In this document: in pieces, positions 44,608 through 53,487 of the stretch
Layout: every line of letters starts with the position of its first letter
Position numbering within the stretch: the first letter of the stretch is position 1
Source: Streptomyces cyaneogriseus subsp. noncyanogenus
GTDB taxonomy: Bacteria; Actinomycetota; Actinomycetes; Streptomycetales; Streptomycetaceae
Length of the DNA: 64,000 bases
Direction: 5' to 3'
Assembly: GCF_000931445.1 (NCBI RefSeq)
Contig: NZ_CP010849.1
Location: 1,302,001 to 1,366,000 of the forward strand
Program-made: the position numbers and the translations under genes
The notes under the pieces: model-generated
Told to the model about the DNA's origin: nothing
Database searches by the model: none
Seen by the model: only the letters and a program-made list of their open reading frames with translations

Positions 44608-44622
44608 TGTACGTCCTGTACA
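44608..44622. promoter_or_regulatory. Palindrome TGTAC-N5-GTACA
   Basis: Perfect 5-5-5 inverted repeat, 52 bp upstream of the ClpP-like start and 148 bp from the antitoxin start. TGTACA-type cores are bound by Phd/YefM antitoxins. It is inferred to be an operator for the divergent antitoxin. Confidence 0.45.
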
Positions 44623-44673
44623 TTTTTCACGGACACGGCGCCACCGCAGACGCCCGCAGAGGAGGGGTTCGCC

Positions 44674-45309
44674 ATGACCCGACCGACCGCCCGACACGTC
44701 CTGCCCGAGTTCACCGAACGCACGGGCTTCGGGCAGCGGACGATGGATCCGTACACGAAGCTGCTGGAGGAACGGATCGTCTTCCTCGGCACCCCGATCG
44801 ACCAGGTCTCGGCCAACGACGTGATCGCCCAGTTCATGTACCTGGAGCACCAGGCACCCGACCGGGACATCGCGCTCTACATCAACTCCCCCGGCGGTTC
44901 CTTCGACGCGATGTCGGCGATCTACGACACGATGCGGTACGTCACCTGTGACGTGGAGACGACCTGCCTGGGCCAGGCGGGTTCGTCCGCGGCGGTCCTG
45001 CTGGCCGCGGGCGCGCCGGGCAAGCGCTCGGTGCTGCCGGGCGCGCGGGTGGTGCTCCGCCAGCCGGCCCTCCCCGAGCCGGTGCGGGGCCAGACGTCCG
45101 ACCTGGCCATCCAGGCGGACGAGTTGACGCGCGTCCGCTCCCGTCTGGAGGAACTGCTCGTACGCCACACCGGCCGTACCCGCGCCCGGGTGAGCGCGGA
45201 CATCGAGCGGGACAAGATCCTCGACGCGCCGGAGGCCGTGGCGTACGGCTTGGTGGACCGCATCGTGCCCAGCCGGAAGGGCCCGGGCGCCGCGGCCGGC
45301 GGGAGGTGA
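44674..45309 (+). CDS. clpP: ClpP-family protease subunit with altered catalytic triad
   Basis: 211 aa, ATG at 44674 after GAGGAGGGG. ClpP fold: [19 protein letters not shown], nucleophile Ser104 in [11 protein letters not shown], Asp180 in [18 protein letters not shown]. The catalytic His, normally in IHQP, is Arg129 here (VVLRQPAL), so the subunit is probably inactive alone and may form mixed rings with an active ClpP. Resembles the extra ClpP copies (ClpP3-5 group) of Streptomyces. Co-transcribed with the small gene 7 bp downstream. Confidence 0.88.
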   Translation: MTRPTARHVLPEFTERTGFGQRTMDPYTKLLEERIVFLGTPIDQVSANDVIAQFMYLEHQAPDRDIALYINSPGGSFDAMSAIYDTMRYVTCDVETTCLGQAGSSAAVLLAAGAPGKRSVLPGARVVLRQPALPEPVRGQTSDLAIQADELTRVRSRLEELLVRHTGRTRARVSADIERDKILDAPEAVAYGLVDRIVPSRKGPGAAAGGR

Positions 45310-45316
45310 GGCGCCG

Positions 45317-45622
45317 ATGCTCCCGGAGCTGCCGCCCCTGCCCGCCCTGACGCGCGCCGAGGCCGAGCTGATCGACCGTTATCTCGACGTGGTGGACCTG
45401 CTGGGCCGCATCAACCCGGCGCACCACGGGGACACCTACCGCGGGCTGCGGGCCGCCCAGGCCCTGGTCGGCGGTGCGGTCGCCCTGCGCGACGCACTGG
45501 CGCTGATGCACCAGCGGGGTGAGAGCGAGCTGCACGCCGCCACCCTGGCCCGTGCGCTGCGCGTCCTGGACGGTGAGCGGCGCACCGCCCGTGTCACCCT
45601 GCCGCCCGCCTCCGGCAGTTGA
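45317..45622 (+). CDS. Small hypothetical protein downstream of clpP
   Basis: 101 aa, ATG at 45317, 7 bp after the clpP stop with GGAGGTGAGG overlapping the clpP end; clearly the same transcript. Mostly helical (LTRAEAELIDRYLDVVDLLGRI, GLRAAQALVGGAVALRDALALM). No family recognised. The downstream gene of other Streptomyces clpP pairs is often a regulator (popR), but this one has no helix-turn-helix. It may be a ClpP partner or adaptor; that is inference only. Confidence 0.7.
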   Translation: MLPELPPLPALTRAEAELIDRYLDVVDLLGRINPAHHGDTYRGLRAAQALVGGAVALRDALALMHQRGESELHAATLARALRVLDGERRTARVTLPPASGS

Positions 45623-45969
45623 CGCGGACCCACTCGGAACGCCTGCTTCCGCGTGTCGCCGCGGCGACACGGACCGACCCCGGAGCGAGCCGATCGGCGT
45701 ACCCCCTTTCGGTGGAGAAATTCCAGCTCTCGGGGGTCGCTCCGGGTTGCGCGTCTCGCCTGGCCAGCGAGCGGAATATGTTGTTCCACCGCTGGTCCGG
45801 CGCTCGCCGGAACCGTCAACAGCGGCTCGAACACAGGGGAGTCCACCCGAACGGGTGAGTGGTGAGTAACAACACAAATCCCCGGTTCCGTTGGGATTTT
45901 CCGACTTCCGTGCGCCAAGATCCCTGTCTGACGACAAGACCCCGCCACCGCGGCGGGGCGATCCGGGCG
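45623..45969. other. Promoter-side leader of the NlpC/P60 gene
   Basis: 347 bp between the clpP operon and the riboswitch. An ACGCGGA/TCCGCGT pairing (about 45622-45655) may end the clpP transcript. The remaining AT-richer stretch (45830-45930) probably contains the promoter, which I could not pin down. Confidence 0.45.
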
Positions 45970-46173
45970 GACGCCGAGTCCTGCCGCCGCCCGGATGACC
46001 GGTCGACAGGAAGTGGATCGGCAGGAGTGGAGGACCCAAGCACGACGGGTCGCCGGAACGGTCACGCCATGGCCGGGCCGAGCAGCCCTTGGGGTGAAGC
46101 CGCGCATCAGCGGCCGGGCAACTTCGCCAGCCCGAATCCGACAGGTCATCCTTCACAGGCGGCTGACGAAGGG
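45970..46173 (+). ncRNA. c-di-AMP riboswitch (ydaO/yuaA type)
   Basis: The leader holds the conserved blocks of this class in order: CCTGCCG...CGGCAGG helix, GGACCCAA (about 46032-46039), CCTTGGGGTGAA (about 46087-46098), and GCCCGAATCCGACAGG followed by TCATCCTTCACAGGC and CTGACGAAGGG. The last helix includes GAAGGG, the ribosome site of the hydrolase gene, so c-di-AMP binding can block translation. In Streptomyces this riboswitch normally controls cell-wall hydrolases, which fits the gene behind it. The 5' edge is approximate. Confidence 0.88.
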
Positions 46174-46179
46174 TTGCGC

Positions 46180-46653
46180 ATGACTGCGCTCAATCGTGTC
46201 CCGTCCCTCATGGTCCGGGCCGGTACGGCCTCGGCTCTCACCATCGCCGCCGTGGGCGGCTCGATCGCGGTGCCCGGCGTCGCCTCCGAGGCCGCCGCGG
46301 CGACCCCGGCGACGAAGGCGCTGCAGATCGCGGCCTCCAAGAAGGGCGCACCGTACCGGTACGGCGCCACCGGGCCCTACCGGTTCGACTGCTCGGGGCT
46401 GACGCTGTACTCGTTCAAGAAGGCCGGCAAGAAGCTGCCGCGCACCGCCGCCCAGCAGTACAACAAGACCCGTCACATCTCCGCCAAGAGCCGCAAGGCC
46501 GGAGATCTGGTCTTCTTCCACTCGGGCCGGAGCGTGTACCACGTCGGCATCTACGCGGGCAAGGGCAAGATCTGGCACGCGCCGAAGACCGGTGACGTGG
46601 TGAGGCTGCAGAAGATCTGGACCAAGAGCGTCTGGTACGGCCGGGTCAAGTGA
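46180..46653 (+). CDS. Secreted NlpC/P60 peptidoglycan endopeptidase
   Basis: 157 aa, ATG at 46180, 6 nt after GAAGGG. A longer frame upstream runs through the riboswitch and is not coding. Signal peptide about residues 1-41, then one NlpC/P60 domain with catalytic Cys71 (RFDCSGLTLYS), His121 (YHVGIYAG) and a third polar His133 (IWHAPK). Cleaves D-gamma-glutamyl-diaminopimelate bonds in the wall. Control by c-di-AMP links it to osmotic balance and spore or hyphal wall remodelling. Confidence 0.92.
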   Translation: MTALNRVPSLMVRAGTASALTIAAVGGSIAVPGVASEAAAATPATKALQIAASKKGAPYRYGATGPYRFDCSGLTLYSFKKAGKKLPRTAAQQYNKTRHISAKSRKAGDLVFFHSGRSVYHVGIYAGKGKIWHAPKTGDVVRLQKIWTKSVWYGRVK

Positions 46654-46656
46654 TCC

Positions 46657-46701
46657 GCCGCGCGGGGGTGGCGGTCCGACGGGCCGCCACCCCCGCGCGG
46701 C
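46657..46701 (+). terminator. Strong terminator hairpin after the NlpC/P60 gene
   Basis: Perfect 18-bp inverted repeat GCCGCGCGGGGGTGGCGG and its complement with a 9-nt loop, 4 bp after the stop. Confidence 0.88.
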
Positions 46702-47056
46702 ATCCCGTCCGGCGGCACGCGGGCCGTGACAGGCCCGGGGACGCGCGTTCCCCGGGCCGGTGCCGCTCGTCGTGGACAGGACGCCCGGCCGGGCGGGCGG
46801 GCCCCCGTCCCGGGCGGTGGTGGCGACCGGCCGGGCCGGCCGCCTGCCCCGGGCCAGGGGACGCCGCTCCCCTGCCTCGGGCTGTGGGGTCCGCCCGCTC
46901 CCCCGGCCGGTGCGGCGGGCGGAGACGGCCGCGGGCACCGGCCCGCCGGGGCGGAGAACGGCGCCGCCCCGGACCTCGTCGGTCCGGCACGGCTGACACC
47001 CGCCCGGGTGCGCCTTCCGGGTCCGGCGCGCGCCGGGCGGGGCCGCGTCCGCCGGT
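46702..47056. other. Intergenic region, 355 bp
   Basis: No gene with normal codon bias. It holds a second hairpin, GGCCCGGGGA / TCCCCGGGCC (46732-46758), which may back up the first terminator or stop the convergent ATPase transcript. The rest is Arg/Pro-type high-GC sequence without signal. Confidence 0.55.
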
Positions 47057-47521
47057 TCAGCGCCGCCGTTCCCGCCGGCCCGCCGCCGTGACCGGCTCGG
47101 CCGGTGCCGTCCAGGGCAGTTCGATGAAGACGGTCTTGCCCCCCTCGCGGGTCGGCCGGACCCGCAGCGTGCCGCCGGACTCGGCGGCCAGCCAGCGGAT
47201 GATGACCAGGCCGCGTCCGTTGTCCTGCTGGACGGCGGCGGGCAGCCGTTTGGGAAGCCGGGGGTGGCTGTCGGTGACGCCGACACACAGCCGTTCCTCG
47301 CGGTCGAGCACGAGGTCCACGGTGAAGGTGGGTGACTGGCCCAGGGTGTGCTGCACCGCGTTGGTGGCCAGTTCGGAGACGATGAGCCGGATGGTGTCGG
47401 ACACCTCCGTGCCCGCCGGCACGCCCCACTCCGCCAGAGTGCCGACCACATAGGTGCGGGCGGCGGAGACCGAGGCGGGATCGCTCGGCAGAGTGACGGA
47501 TGCTTCCAGATGGTCTGCCAT
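47057..47521 (-). CDS. ATP-binding protein of anti-sigma-factor kinase type (HATPase_c)
   Basis: 154 aa, ATG at 47521. GHKL ATPase fold with N-box SELATNAVQHT and G-box DNGRGLVIIRWLA, as in SpoIIAB/RsbW-like proteins that are abundant in Streptomyces. Divergent from the XRE/DUF397 pair, a recurrent three-gene arrangement. It may act on a protein partner rather than a sigma factor; no such partner is encoded here. Confidence 0.88.
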   Translation of the reverse strand: MADHLEASVTLPSDPASVSAARTYVVGTLAEWGVPAGTEVSDTIRLIVSELATNAVQHTLGQSPTFTVDLVLDREERLCVGVTDSHPRLPKRLPAAVQQDNGRGLVIIRWLAAESGGTLRVRPTREGGKTVFIELPWTAPAEPVTAAGRRERRR

Positions 47522-47732
47522 GGCGGCGTCGTCCCTTTCCACGGGACCGCAGTCCGACACTGAGCGGATGGTTCGAGTACGGTCCCGCACTGGTGCTTCG
47601 TCGCCAGACTGCCATCCCACGCCGGTGGAGGACGGCGATCCACCAAGATGTGCATATATCTGTCGCTCGATGCGGTGAACTCTGCGACGCGAGACCGGAT
47701 GCGGGCGGCTCGGAAGGAGTAGGGGGAAGGCC

Positions 47733-48596
47733 ATGCAGCACGGTCCTGCGGTCCACCGCCGGAAACTGGGTGCCGAACTGCGCGCGCTGCGCACCTCGGC
47801 GGGTCTCACCAGTGGCGAGGCCGCCCGGCTCGTGGGCTGGCACCAGTCGAAGGTGAGCCGGATCGAGACCGGGACCAGCGGCGTGAAACCGGCCGATGTG
47901 CGGTTACTCCTCGACGTCTACGGCGTGGCCGATCCACAACTGCGTGACCTGCTCCTCGTACTGGCGGGCTCCGATCACGGCGGGGACCGGCACCACCACT
48001 GGTGGCACGCCTACCGGGGGGTGCTGCCGCCGACGTACCGGGACTTCATCAGCCTGGAGTCCCAGGCCAGCGCGATGCGGACGCTGGAGACGACCGTCGT
48101 CCCCGGGCTGCTGCAGACGCCGGAGTACGCCCGGGCGGTGACGCGGGCCGCGGTGGACGGGCTGTCGGAGGAACGGCTGGACGCGCTGGTGGAGGTGCGC
48201 CTGGCCCGGCAGGACGTGCTGCGCACGGATCCGCCGCTGGAGCTGCGTGCCGTGCTGGACGAGGCGGTGCTGCGCCGGGAAGTGGGCGGGCCGGGGGTGA
48301 TGGCCCGGCAGCTCGAGCGGCTGCTGGAGGCGGCGCGGCTGCCCCATGTGCGGCTCCAGGTCCTGCCGTTCGGCGCCGGGGCGCACATCGGTGTCACCGG
48401 CTCTTTCGTTATTTTCTCATTTTCGCGCACTTCTGATCTGGACGTGGTGGTTCTCGACCACTTGACGAGTAGCCTCTACCTGGAACGGAAAGAAGACCTG
48501 GAGGCATACTCCGATGCCTTCAACGCCCTTGGCACGCACGCCCTTTCGCCCGAGGACTCGTTGGAATTCATCGCCGCGACAGCGGCCGGCGCGTAA
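47733..48596 (+). CDS. XRE-family regulator with DUF5753
   Basis: 287 aa, ATG at 47733. N-terminal helix-turn-helix (LGAELRALRTSAGLTSGEA, HQSKVSRIETG) and a C-terminal DUF5753 sensor-like domain (VPGLLQTPEYARAV, GVTGSFVIFSF). Partner of the DUF397 protein 9 bp downstream. Residue 58 is encoded by TTA (47904-47906), which suggests bldA control. Such pairs tune development and secondary metabolism in Streptomyces. Confidence 0.9.
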   Translation: MQHGPAVHRRKLGAELRALRTSAGLTSGEAARLVGWHQSKVSRIETGTSGVKPADVRLLLDVYGVADPQLRDLLLVLAGSDHGGDRHHHWWHAYRGVLPPTYRDFISLESQASAMRTLETTVVPGLLQTPEYARAVTRAAVDGLSEERLDALVEVRLARQDVLRTDPPLELRAVLDEAVLRREVGGPGVMARQLERLLEAARLPHVRLQVLPFGAGAHIGVTGSFVIFSFSRTSDLDVVVLDHLTSSLYLERKEDLEAYSDAFNALGTHALSPEDSLEFIAATAAGA

Positions 48597-48605
48597 GGAG
48601 GCACC

Positions 48606-48830
48606 ATGTCCGCACTGCCTCGCACGGTCCCTTCCAGCACCCGACTGCCCGGCGTGCGGTGGCTGCGCAGCAGCTACAGCACCGGAGCGAACAACTGCGT
48701 CGAGACCGCCCGGCCGGAGGCCGGCCCGTGGGCCGGACTGCTCGCCGTACGGGATTCCAAGGACCCGGCCGGTCCCGCGCTGCTCTTCTCCCCGGGGAGC
48801 TGGGCGGACTTCCTCACCGCTGTGCGGTGA
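48606..48830 (+). CDS. DUF397 protein
   Basis: 74 aa, ATG at 48606 with AAGGAGG upstream. Contains the family core RWLRSSYSTGANNCVETA, LLAVRDSKDP and SWADFLTAV. DUF397 proteins accompany XRE-DUF5753 regulators and probably modulate them by binding. Closed by a hairpin (48838-48863). Confidence 0.9.
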   Translation: MSALPRTVPSSTRLPGVRWLRSSYSTGANNCVETARPEAGPWAGLLAVRDSKDPAGPALLFSPGSWADFLTAVR

Positions 48831-48837
48831 GTCCGGT

Positions 48838-48863
48838 GCCGCCCGGCTGATCCGCCGGGCGGC
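48838..48863. terminator. Bidirectional terminator between DUF397 gene and bioF
   Basis: Perfect 10-bp inverted repeat GCCGCCCGGC / GCCGGGCGGC with a 6-nt loop, between convergent stops. Confidence 0.8.
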
Positions 48864-48891
48864 GCGCGCCACCCGGCCGTGCACCGCCGGC

Positions 48892-50019
48892 TCACGGCCG
48901 GGTCCGGCGGATCACCCGCACGGCGCGCTCCAGTTGGTCTCCGGTCAGGTCCGCGCGGGCGGTCAGTCTCAGCCGTGAGACGCCGTCCGGCACGGAAGGC
49001 GGACGGAAGCACCCCACGGCCAGGCCGGCCGCCCGGCACTCGGCCGCCCACCGCACCGCGCCCTCCGGCGACGGCGCGCGCACGGAGACCACCGCGGCGT
49101 CCGGACGCACCGCCGCGAGGCCCTCGGCGGTCAGCCGTGCGTGCAGTTCACCCGCCACCGCGCGGGCCCGCGCCGCCCGTTCCGGCTCGCGGCGCAGCAG
49201 CCGCAGGGCCGCCAGGGCGGCGCCCGCCGCCGCGGGGGCGAGGCCGGTGTCGAAGATGAACGTCCGGGCGGCGTTGACCAGATGGTCGATCACCCGGGCC
49301 GGACCGAGCACGGCTCCCCCCTGGCTGCCCAGCGACTTGGACAGGGTGACCGTCGCCACGACGTCGGCCGCGCCCGCCAGCCCCTGCGCGTGCGGGGCCC
49401 CGCGCCCCCCGTCGCCCAGCACCCCGAGCCCGTGCGCGTCGTCGACCACCAGCCCGGCGCCGTACTCCCGGCCCACCTGGGCGAGCCGGGCCAGCGGGGC
49501 GGCGTCGCCGTCGACCGAGAACACCGTGTCGCAGACCACGACGGCGGGTCCGTCGTGCGTGTGGAGCGCCTTGCGCACCGCCTCCGGATCGGCGTGCGCC
49601 ACGACCTGCGTGGTGCCGCGGGCCAGCCGGCAGCCGTCGATCAGCGAGGCGTGGTTGCCGGCGTCGGAGACGATCAGCGAGCCGTGCGGTGCCAGCGCGG
49701 TGACCGCGGCGAGGTTGGCCGCGTAACCGGAGGAGAAGACCAGGGCCGCTTCGGCGCCGCAGAATTCGGCCAGTTCGCGTTCGAGTTCCGTGTGCAGCTC
49801 GGTGGTGCCGGTGACCAGCCGGGAACCGGTCGCGCCGCCGCCCCAGACCCGCGCGGCCCGGGCCGCGCCCTCGGTGACCTCGGGGTGCCGGGCCAGGCCC
49901 AGGTAGTCGTTGCTCGCCAGATCGAGGAGCGGGGACGCGGCCGGACGGGGACGCAGGCTCCGTACCAGTCCCGCGCGGCGGCGCGCCTCAGCCTGCTCGT
50001 CGATCCAGCCGAACGCCAT
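48892..50019 (-). CDS. bioF: 8-amino-7-oxononanoate synthase BioF
   Basis: 375 aa, ATG at 50019 after GGAGG. Alpha-oxoamine synthase family, PLP-dependent: SNDYLGLARHP, GSRLVTGTTELHTELE, VVDDAHGLGVLG and PLP-lysine motif TLSKSLGSQGGAV. Condenses pimeloyl-ACP/CoA with alanine in biotin synthesis. Divergent from bioBAD across 154 bp. Confidence 0.93.
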   Translation of the reverse strand: MAFGWIDEQAEARRRAGLVRSLRPRPAASPLLDLASNDYLGLARHPEVTEGAARAARVWGGGATGSRLVTGTTELHTELERELAEFCGAEAALVFSSGYAANLAAVTALAPHGSLIVSDAGNHASLIDGCRLARGTTQVVAHADPEAVRKALHTHDGPAVVVCDTVFSVDGDAAPLARLAQVGREYGAGLVVDDAHGLGVLGDGGRGAPHAQGLAGAADVVATVTLSKSLGSQGGAVLGPARVIDHLVNAARTFIFDTGLAPAAAGAALAALRLLRREPERAARARAVAGELHARLTAEGLAAVRPDAAVVSVRAPSPEGAVRWAAECRAAGLAVGCFRPPSVPDGVSRLRLTARADLTGDQLERAVRVIRRTRP

Positions 50020-50087
50020 GGGTCCTCCGGTGGTACGGGGTTTTGTAGGCAGTGCACAGACACTAGCGACCGAAGCCGCCGCCCCAG

Positions 50088-50105
50088 GTGTGGCAATACC
50101 CACAC
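50088..50105. promoter_or_regulatory. Inverted repeat between bioF and bioB
   Basis: GTGTGG-N6-CCACAC, perfect arms, roughly central in the divergent biotin promoter region. Candidate operator for a biotin regulator. Confidence 0.4.
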
Positions 50106-50173
50106 GGTGAACCGTCAGCGTTGTGTGAAGTCTCCTTGGCCAGGGGTGGCCGAGTAGGACAGGATCGGCTCCC

Positions 50174-51442
50174 ATGGACCTGCTGAACACGCTGGTGGAC
50201 AAGGGACTACGGCGCGAGACGCCGACGCGCGAGGAGGCGCTGGCCGTCCTCGCCACCTCCGACGACGATCTGCTCGATGTGGTGGCCGCGGCCGGCAAGG
50301 TACGCCGGCACTGGTTCGGGCGCCGGGTGAAACTCAACTATCTGGTGAACCTCAAGTCCGGCCTGTGCCCGGAGGACTGCTCCTACTGCTCCCAGCGGCT
50401 CGGCTCGAAGGCCGGCATCCTCAAGTACACCTGGCTGGGGCCGGGCGAGGCGTCCCAGGCCGCCGCCGCGGGCGTGGCCGGGGGCGCGAAGCGGGTGTGC
50501 CTGGTGGCCAGCGGGCGCGGCCCGACCGACCGGGACGTGGACCGGGTCTCGCAGACCATCAAGGCCATCAAGGACGAGAACGAGGGCGTCGAGGTGTGCG
50601 CCTGCCTCGGTCTGCTCTCCGAGGGCCAGGCGGAGCGGCTGCGCGAGGCGGGCGCGGACGCCTACAACCACAACCTGAACACGTCCGAGGCGACGTACGG
50701 GGACATCACGACGACGCACACCTACGCCGACCGGGTGGACACGGTCCGCAAGGCGCACGCGGCCGGGCTGTCCGCCTGCTCCGGGCTGATCGCGGGCATG
50801 GGCGAGAGCGACGAGGATCTGGTCGACGTCGTCTTCGCGCTGCGCGAGCTGGACCCCGACTCGGTCCCGGTCAACTTCCTCATCCCCTTCGAGGGCACGC
50901 CGCTGGCGAAGGAGTGGAACCTGACCCCGCAGCGCTGCCTGCGGATCCTGGCGATGGTGCGGTTCGTCTGCCCGGACGTCGAGGTCCGTATCGCGGGCGG
51001 GCGCGAGGTCCATCTGCGCACGATGCAGCCGCTCGCCCTGCACCTGGCCAACTCCATCTTCCTCGGCGACTACCTCACCAGCGAGGGCCAGGCGGGCAAG
51101 GCCGACCTGGAGATGATCGCGGACGCCGGGTTCGAGGTGGAGGGCACCGACCGGGTGACCCTGCCGGAGCACCGGGCGGGCGGCGGCTGCGGCCCCGACC
51201 GCGCCGACGGCGTCTGCGGCTCGCACGGGTCCGGGAACGGCTGCGGCTCCCACGGGTCCGACGGCGGCTGCGGCTCGCACGGGAGCGGGGACGGCTGCGC
51301 CTCCCACGAGGACGGTGCCGGCCGCGCCGCGCAGGACGGCGAGGAGGCCCCCGGCTCCGTACCGGGCGCCGGCGGGCCCCGTACCGATCTGGTCGCCGTA
51401 CGCCGCCGCGGCCCCGGAACGGACCTGGCGCCCAATGCCTGA
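50174..51442 (+). CDS. bioB: Biotin synthase BioB with Cys/His repeat tail
   Basis: 422 aa, ATG at 50174. Radical-SAM cluster Cys65, Cys69 and Cys72 (CPEDCSYC). The ligands of the sacrificial [2Fe-2S] cluster are also present: Cys109, Cys142, Cys202 and Arg272. It inserts sulfur into dethiobiotin. The usual protein ends near residue 335; here a tail of about 85 residues follows, with five nonapeptide units of the type CGSHGSxxG (Cys at 339, 348, 357, 366, 375). The stop overlaps the bioA start by 8 bp. Confidence 0.95.
   Translation: MDLLNTLVDKGLRRETPTREEALAVLATSDDDLLDVVAAAGKVRRHWFGRRVKLNYLVNLKSGLCPEDCSYCSQRLGSKAGILKYTWLGPGEASQAAAAGVAGGAKRVCLVASGRGPTDRDVDRVSQTIKAIKDENEGVEVCACLGLLSEGQAERLREAGADAYNHNLNTSEATYGDITTTHTYADRVDTVRKAHAAGLSACSGLIAGMGESDEDLVDVVFALRELDPDSVPVNFLIPFEGTPLAKEWNLTPQRCLRILAMVRFVCPDVEVRIAGGREVHLRTMQPLALHLANSIFLGDYLTSEGQAGKADLEMIADAGFEVEGTDRVTLPEHRAGGGCGPDRADGVCGSHGSGNGCGSHGSDGGCGSHGSGDGCASHEDGAGRAAQDGEEAPGSVPGAGGPRTDLVAVRRRGPGTDLAPNA
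51188..51322 (+). repeat. 27-bp tandem repeat in bioB
   Basis: Five 27-bp units, the middle three nearly the same, coding Cys-Gly-Ser-His-Gly-Ser-x-x-Gly. Wholly inside the bioB 3' end. Confidence 0.9.
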
Positions 51443-52715
51443 GCTGAGCGTGCCGGAGCTGCTGGACCTGGACCGGCGGCACGTCTGGCATCCGTACGGC
51501 CCCATGCCCGGCCGCGAGGAACCGCTGGTCGTGGAGTCGGCGAGCGGGGTACGGCTGAGGCCGGCCGACGGGTCGGGCGAACTGGTGGACGGCATGTCGT
51601 CCTGGTGGTCGGCCATCCACGGCTACAACCACCCGGTGCTGAACGAGGCCGTGCGCGAGCAGCTGGGCCGGATGAGTCATGTGATGTTCGGCGGGCTCAC
51701 CCACGAGCCCGCCGTACGCCTGGCCAAACGCCTCGTCGACATCGCGCCCGACGGCCTGGAGCACGTCTTCCTCGCCGACTCCGGCTCGGTGTCGGTCGAG
51801 GTCGCCGTCAAGATGTGCTTGCAGTACTGGCGTTCGCTCGGACGGCCGGCCAAGCGGCGCCTGCTGACCTGGCGCGGGGGCTACCACGGCGACACCTGGC
51901 AGCCGATGTCGGTGTGCGACCCGGAGGGCGGCATGCACCGGCTGTGGTCCGGCGTGCTCCAGCCGCAGGTGTTCGCCGAGGCGCCGCCGGCCGGGTACGA
52001 GGAGGCGTACGCGGAGCACCTGCGTGAGGAGATCGGGCGGCACGCGGCCGAACTGGCCGCGGTGATCGTCGAGCCGGTGGTGCAGGGCGCGGGCGGCATG
52101 CGGTTCCACTCCCCCGCGAATCTGCGGGTGCTGCGCGAGGCGTGCGACGCGCACGACGTCCTGCTGGTGTTCGACGAGATCGCCACCGGTTTCGGGCGGA
52201 CGGGGGCGCTGTTCGCGGCGGAGCACGCGGCGGTGACCCCCGATGTGATGTGCGTGGGCAAGGCGCTGACCGGCGGCTACCTCACGATGGCGGCGACGCT
52301 GTGCACGTCGCGGGTGGCCGACGGCATCTCGCGCGGCGAGGTGCCGGTGCTGGCCCACGGGCCGACGTTCATGGGCAATCCGCTGGCGGCGGCGGTGGCG
52401 TGCGCCTCGATCGACCTGCTTCTCGGCCAGGACTGGCGCGCCGAGGTCAAGCGGATCGAGGCCGGGCTCCGCGAGGGACTCGCGCCCGCCGCCGGGACGC
52501 CCGGAGTGAAGGACGTCCGGGTCCTCGGGGCGATCGGCGTGGTCCAGCTCGACCACGCGGTCGACATCAAGGCGGCGACGGACGCGGCCGTGCGCGAGGG
52601 CGTGTGGCTGCGGCCGTTCCGCGACCTGATCTACACCATGCCGCCGTACGTCACGCAGGACGCGGACGTGGCGCGGATCGCGCGCGCGGTGTGCGCGGCG
52701 GCGAGGGAGGGGTGA
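51435..52715 (+). CDS. bioA: Adenosylmethionine-8-amino-7-oxononanoate aminotransferase BioA
   Basis: 426 aa, ATG at 51435 inside the bioB end. Class III PLP aminotransferase: [46 protein letters not shown] and PLP-lysine motif [15 protein letters not shown]. Converts 8-amino-7-oxononanoate to 7,8-diaminononanoate. Translationally coupled to bioB. Confidence 0.95.
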   Translation: MPELSVPELLDLDRRHVWHPYGPMPGREEPLVVESASGVRLRPADGSGELVDGMSSWWSAIHGYNHPVLNEAVREQLGRMSHVMFGGLTHEPAVRLAKRLVDIAPDGLEHVFLADSGSVSVEVAVKMCLQYWRSLGRPAKRRLLTWRGGYHGDTWQPMSVCDPEGGMHRLWSGVLQPQVFAEAPPAGYEEAYAEHLREEIGRHAAELAAVIVEPVVQGAGGMRFHSPANLRVLREACDAHDVLLVFDEIATGFGRTGALFAAEHAAVTPDVMCVGKALTGGYLTMAATLCTSRVADGISRGEVPVLAHGPTFMGNPLAAAVACASIDLLLGQDWRAEVKRIEAGLREGLAPAAGTPGVKDVRVLGAIGVVQLDHAVDIKAATDAAVREGVWLRPFRDLIYTMPPYVTQDADVARIARAVCAAAREG

Positions 52716-52716
52716 C

Positions 52717-53487
52717 ATGCCGATCCTGGTGATCACGGGTACGGGCACGGAGGTCGGCAAGACGGTCGTGACCGCCGCCGTCGCCGCGACGGCGCTGGCG
52801 GCCGGCCGGTCGGTGGCGGTGCTGAAGGCCGCGCAGACCGGGGTGGGGCCGGACGAGCCCGGTGACGCGCGGGAGGCCGCCCGGCTCGCCGGTCCCGTGA
52901 CGGTGGCCGAGATCGCGCGGTTCCCCGAGCCGTTGGCACCGGCGACCGCCGCGCGGCGGGCCGGGCTCCCCCCGGTGCGCCCGGACGAGGTGGCCGAGGC
53001 CGCCGCCAAGCTGGCCACCGAGCACGATCTGGTGCTGGTCGAGGGTGCGGGCGGGCTGCTCGTCCGGTTCGACGCAGCGGGCGGGACCCTGGCGGACGCG
53101 GCGGGGCTGCTGGAGGCGCCGGTGCTCCTGGTGGCGACCGCGGGCCTGGGCACGCTGAACGTGACCGAGCTGACGGCACGGGAACTGGTCGCGCGCGGCA
53201 TCGCCCTGGCGGGCGTGGTGATCGGGAGCTGGCCCACCGACCCGGACCTGGCCTGCCGCTGCAATCTCGCCGATCTGCCGGACGTGGCCGGGGCACCCCT
53301 GCTCGGCGCCGTGCCCGCCGGGGCGGCCGCGCTCCCACCGGCCGCCTTCCGCGCGGCGGCGCCCGGATGGCTGGCGCCGGGGCTCGACGGCACCTGGAGC
53401 GCGGCGGAGTTCGGGGCGCGGCAGGCGCCCGGGGCCGTGAGCGGTGACCGGGCGACGGCACCGTCCGCCCCCGGCTCCGGCGCTTAG
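52717..53487 (+). CDS. bioD: Dethiobiotin synthetase BioD
   Basis: 256 aa, ATG at 52717, 1 bp after bioA. P-loop [18 protein letters not shown] and [14 protein letters not shown]-dependent ring closure of diaminononanoate with CO2 to dethiobiotin. Its last 20-30 residues are Ala/Gly/Pro-rich and not conserved. Confidence 0.94.
   Translation: MPILVITGTGTEVGKTVVTAAVAATALAAGRSVAVLKAAQTGVGPDEPGDAREAARLAGPVTVAEIARFPEPLAPATAARRAGLPPVRPDEVAEAAAKLATEHDLVLVEGAGGLLVRFDAAGGTLADAAGLLEAPVLLVATAGLGTLNVTELTARELVARGIALAGVVIGSWPTDPDLACRCNLADLPDVAGAPLLGAVPAGAAALPPAAFRAAAPGWLAPGLDGTWSAAEFGARQAPGAVSGDRATAPSAPGSGA

Noticed and set aside
45859..46179. Longer start for the NlpC/P60 protein
   Set aside because: The open frame runs through the conserved riboswitch; the signal peptide begins at the ATG at 46180.
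46646..46999. Arg/Pro-rich minus-strand frame after the NlpC/P60 gene
   Set aside because: Low complexity, no ribosome site, overlaps two strong hairpins; treated as non-coding.
51188..51322. 27-bp direct repeats as a CRISPR-like array
   Set aside because: The units are contiguous without spacers and in frame inside bioB; they encode a regular nonapeptide.
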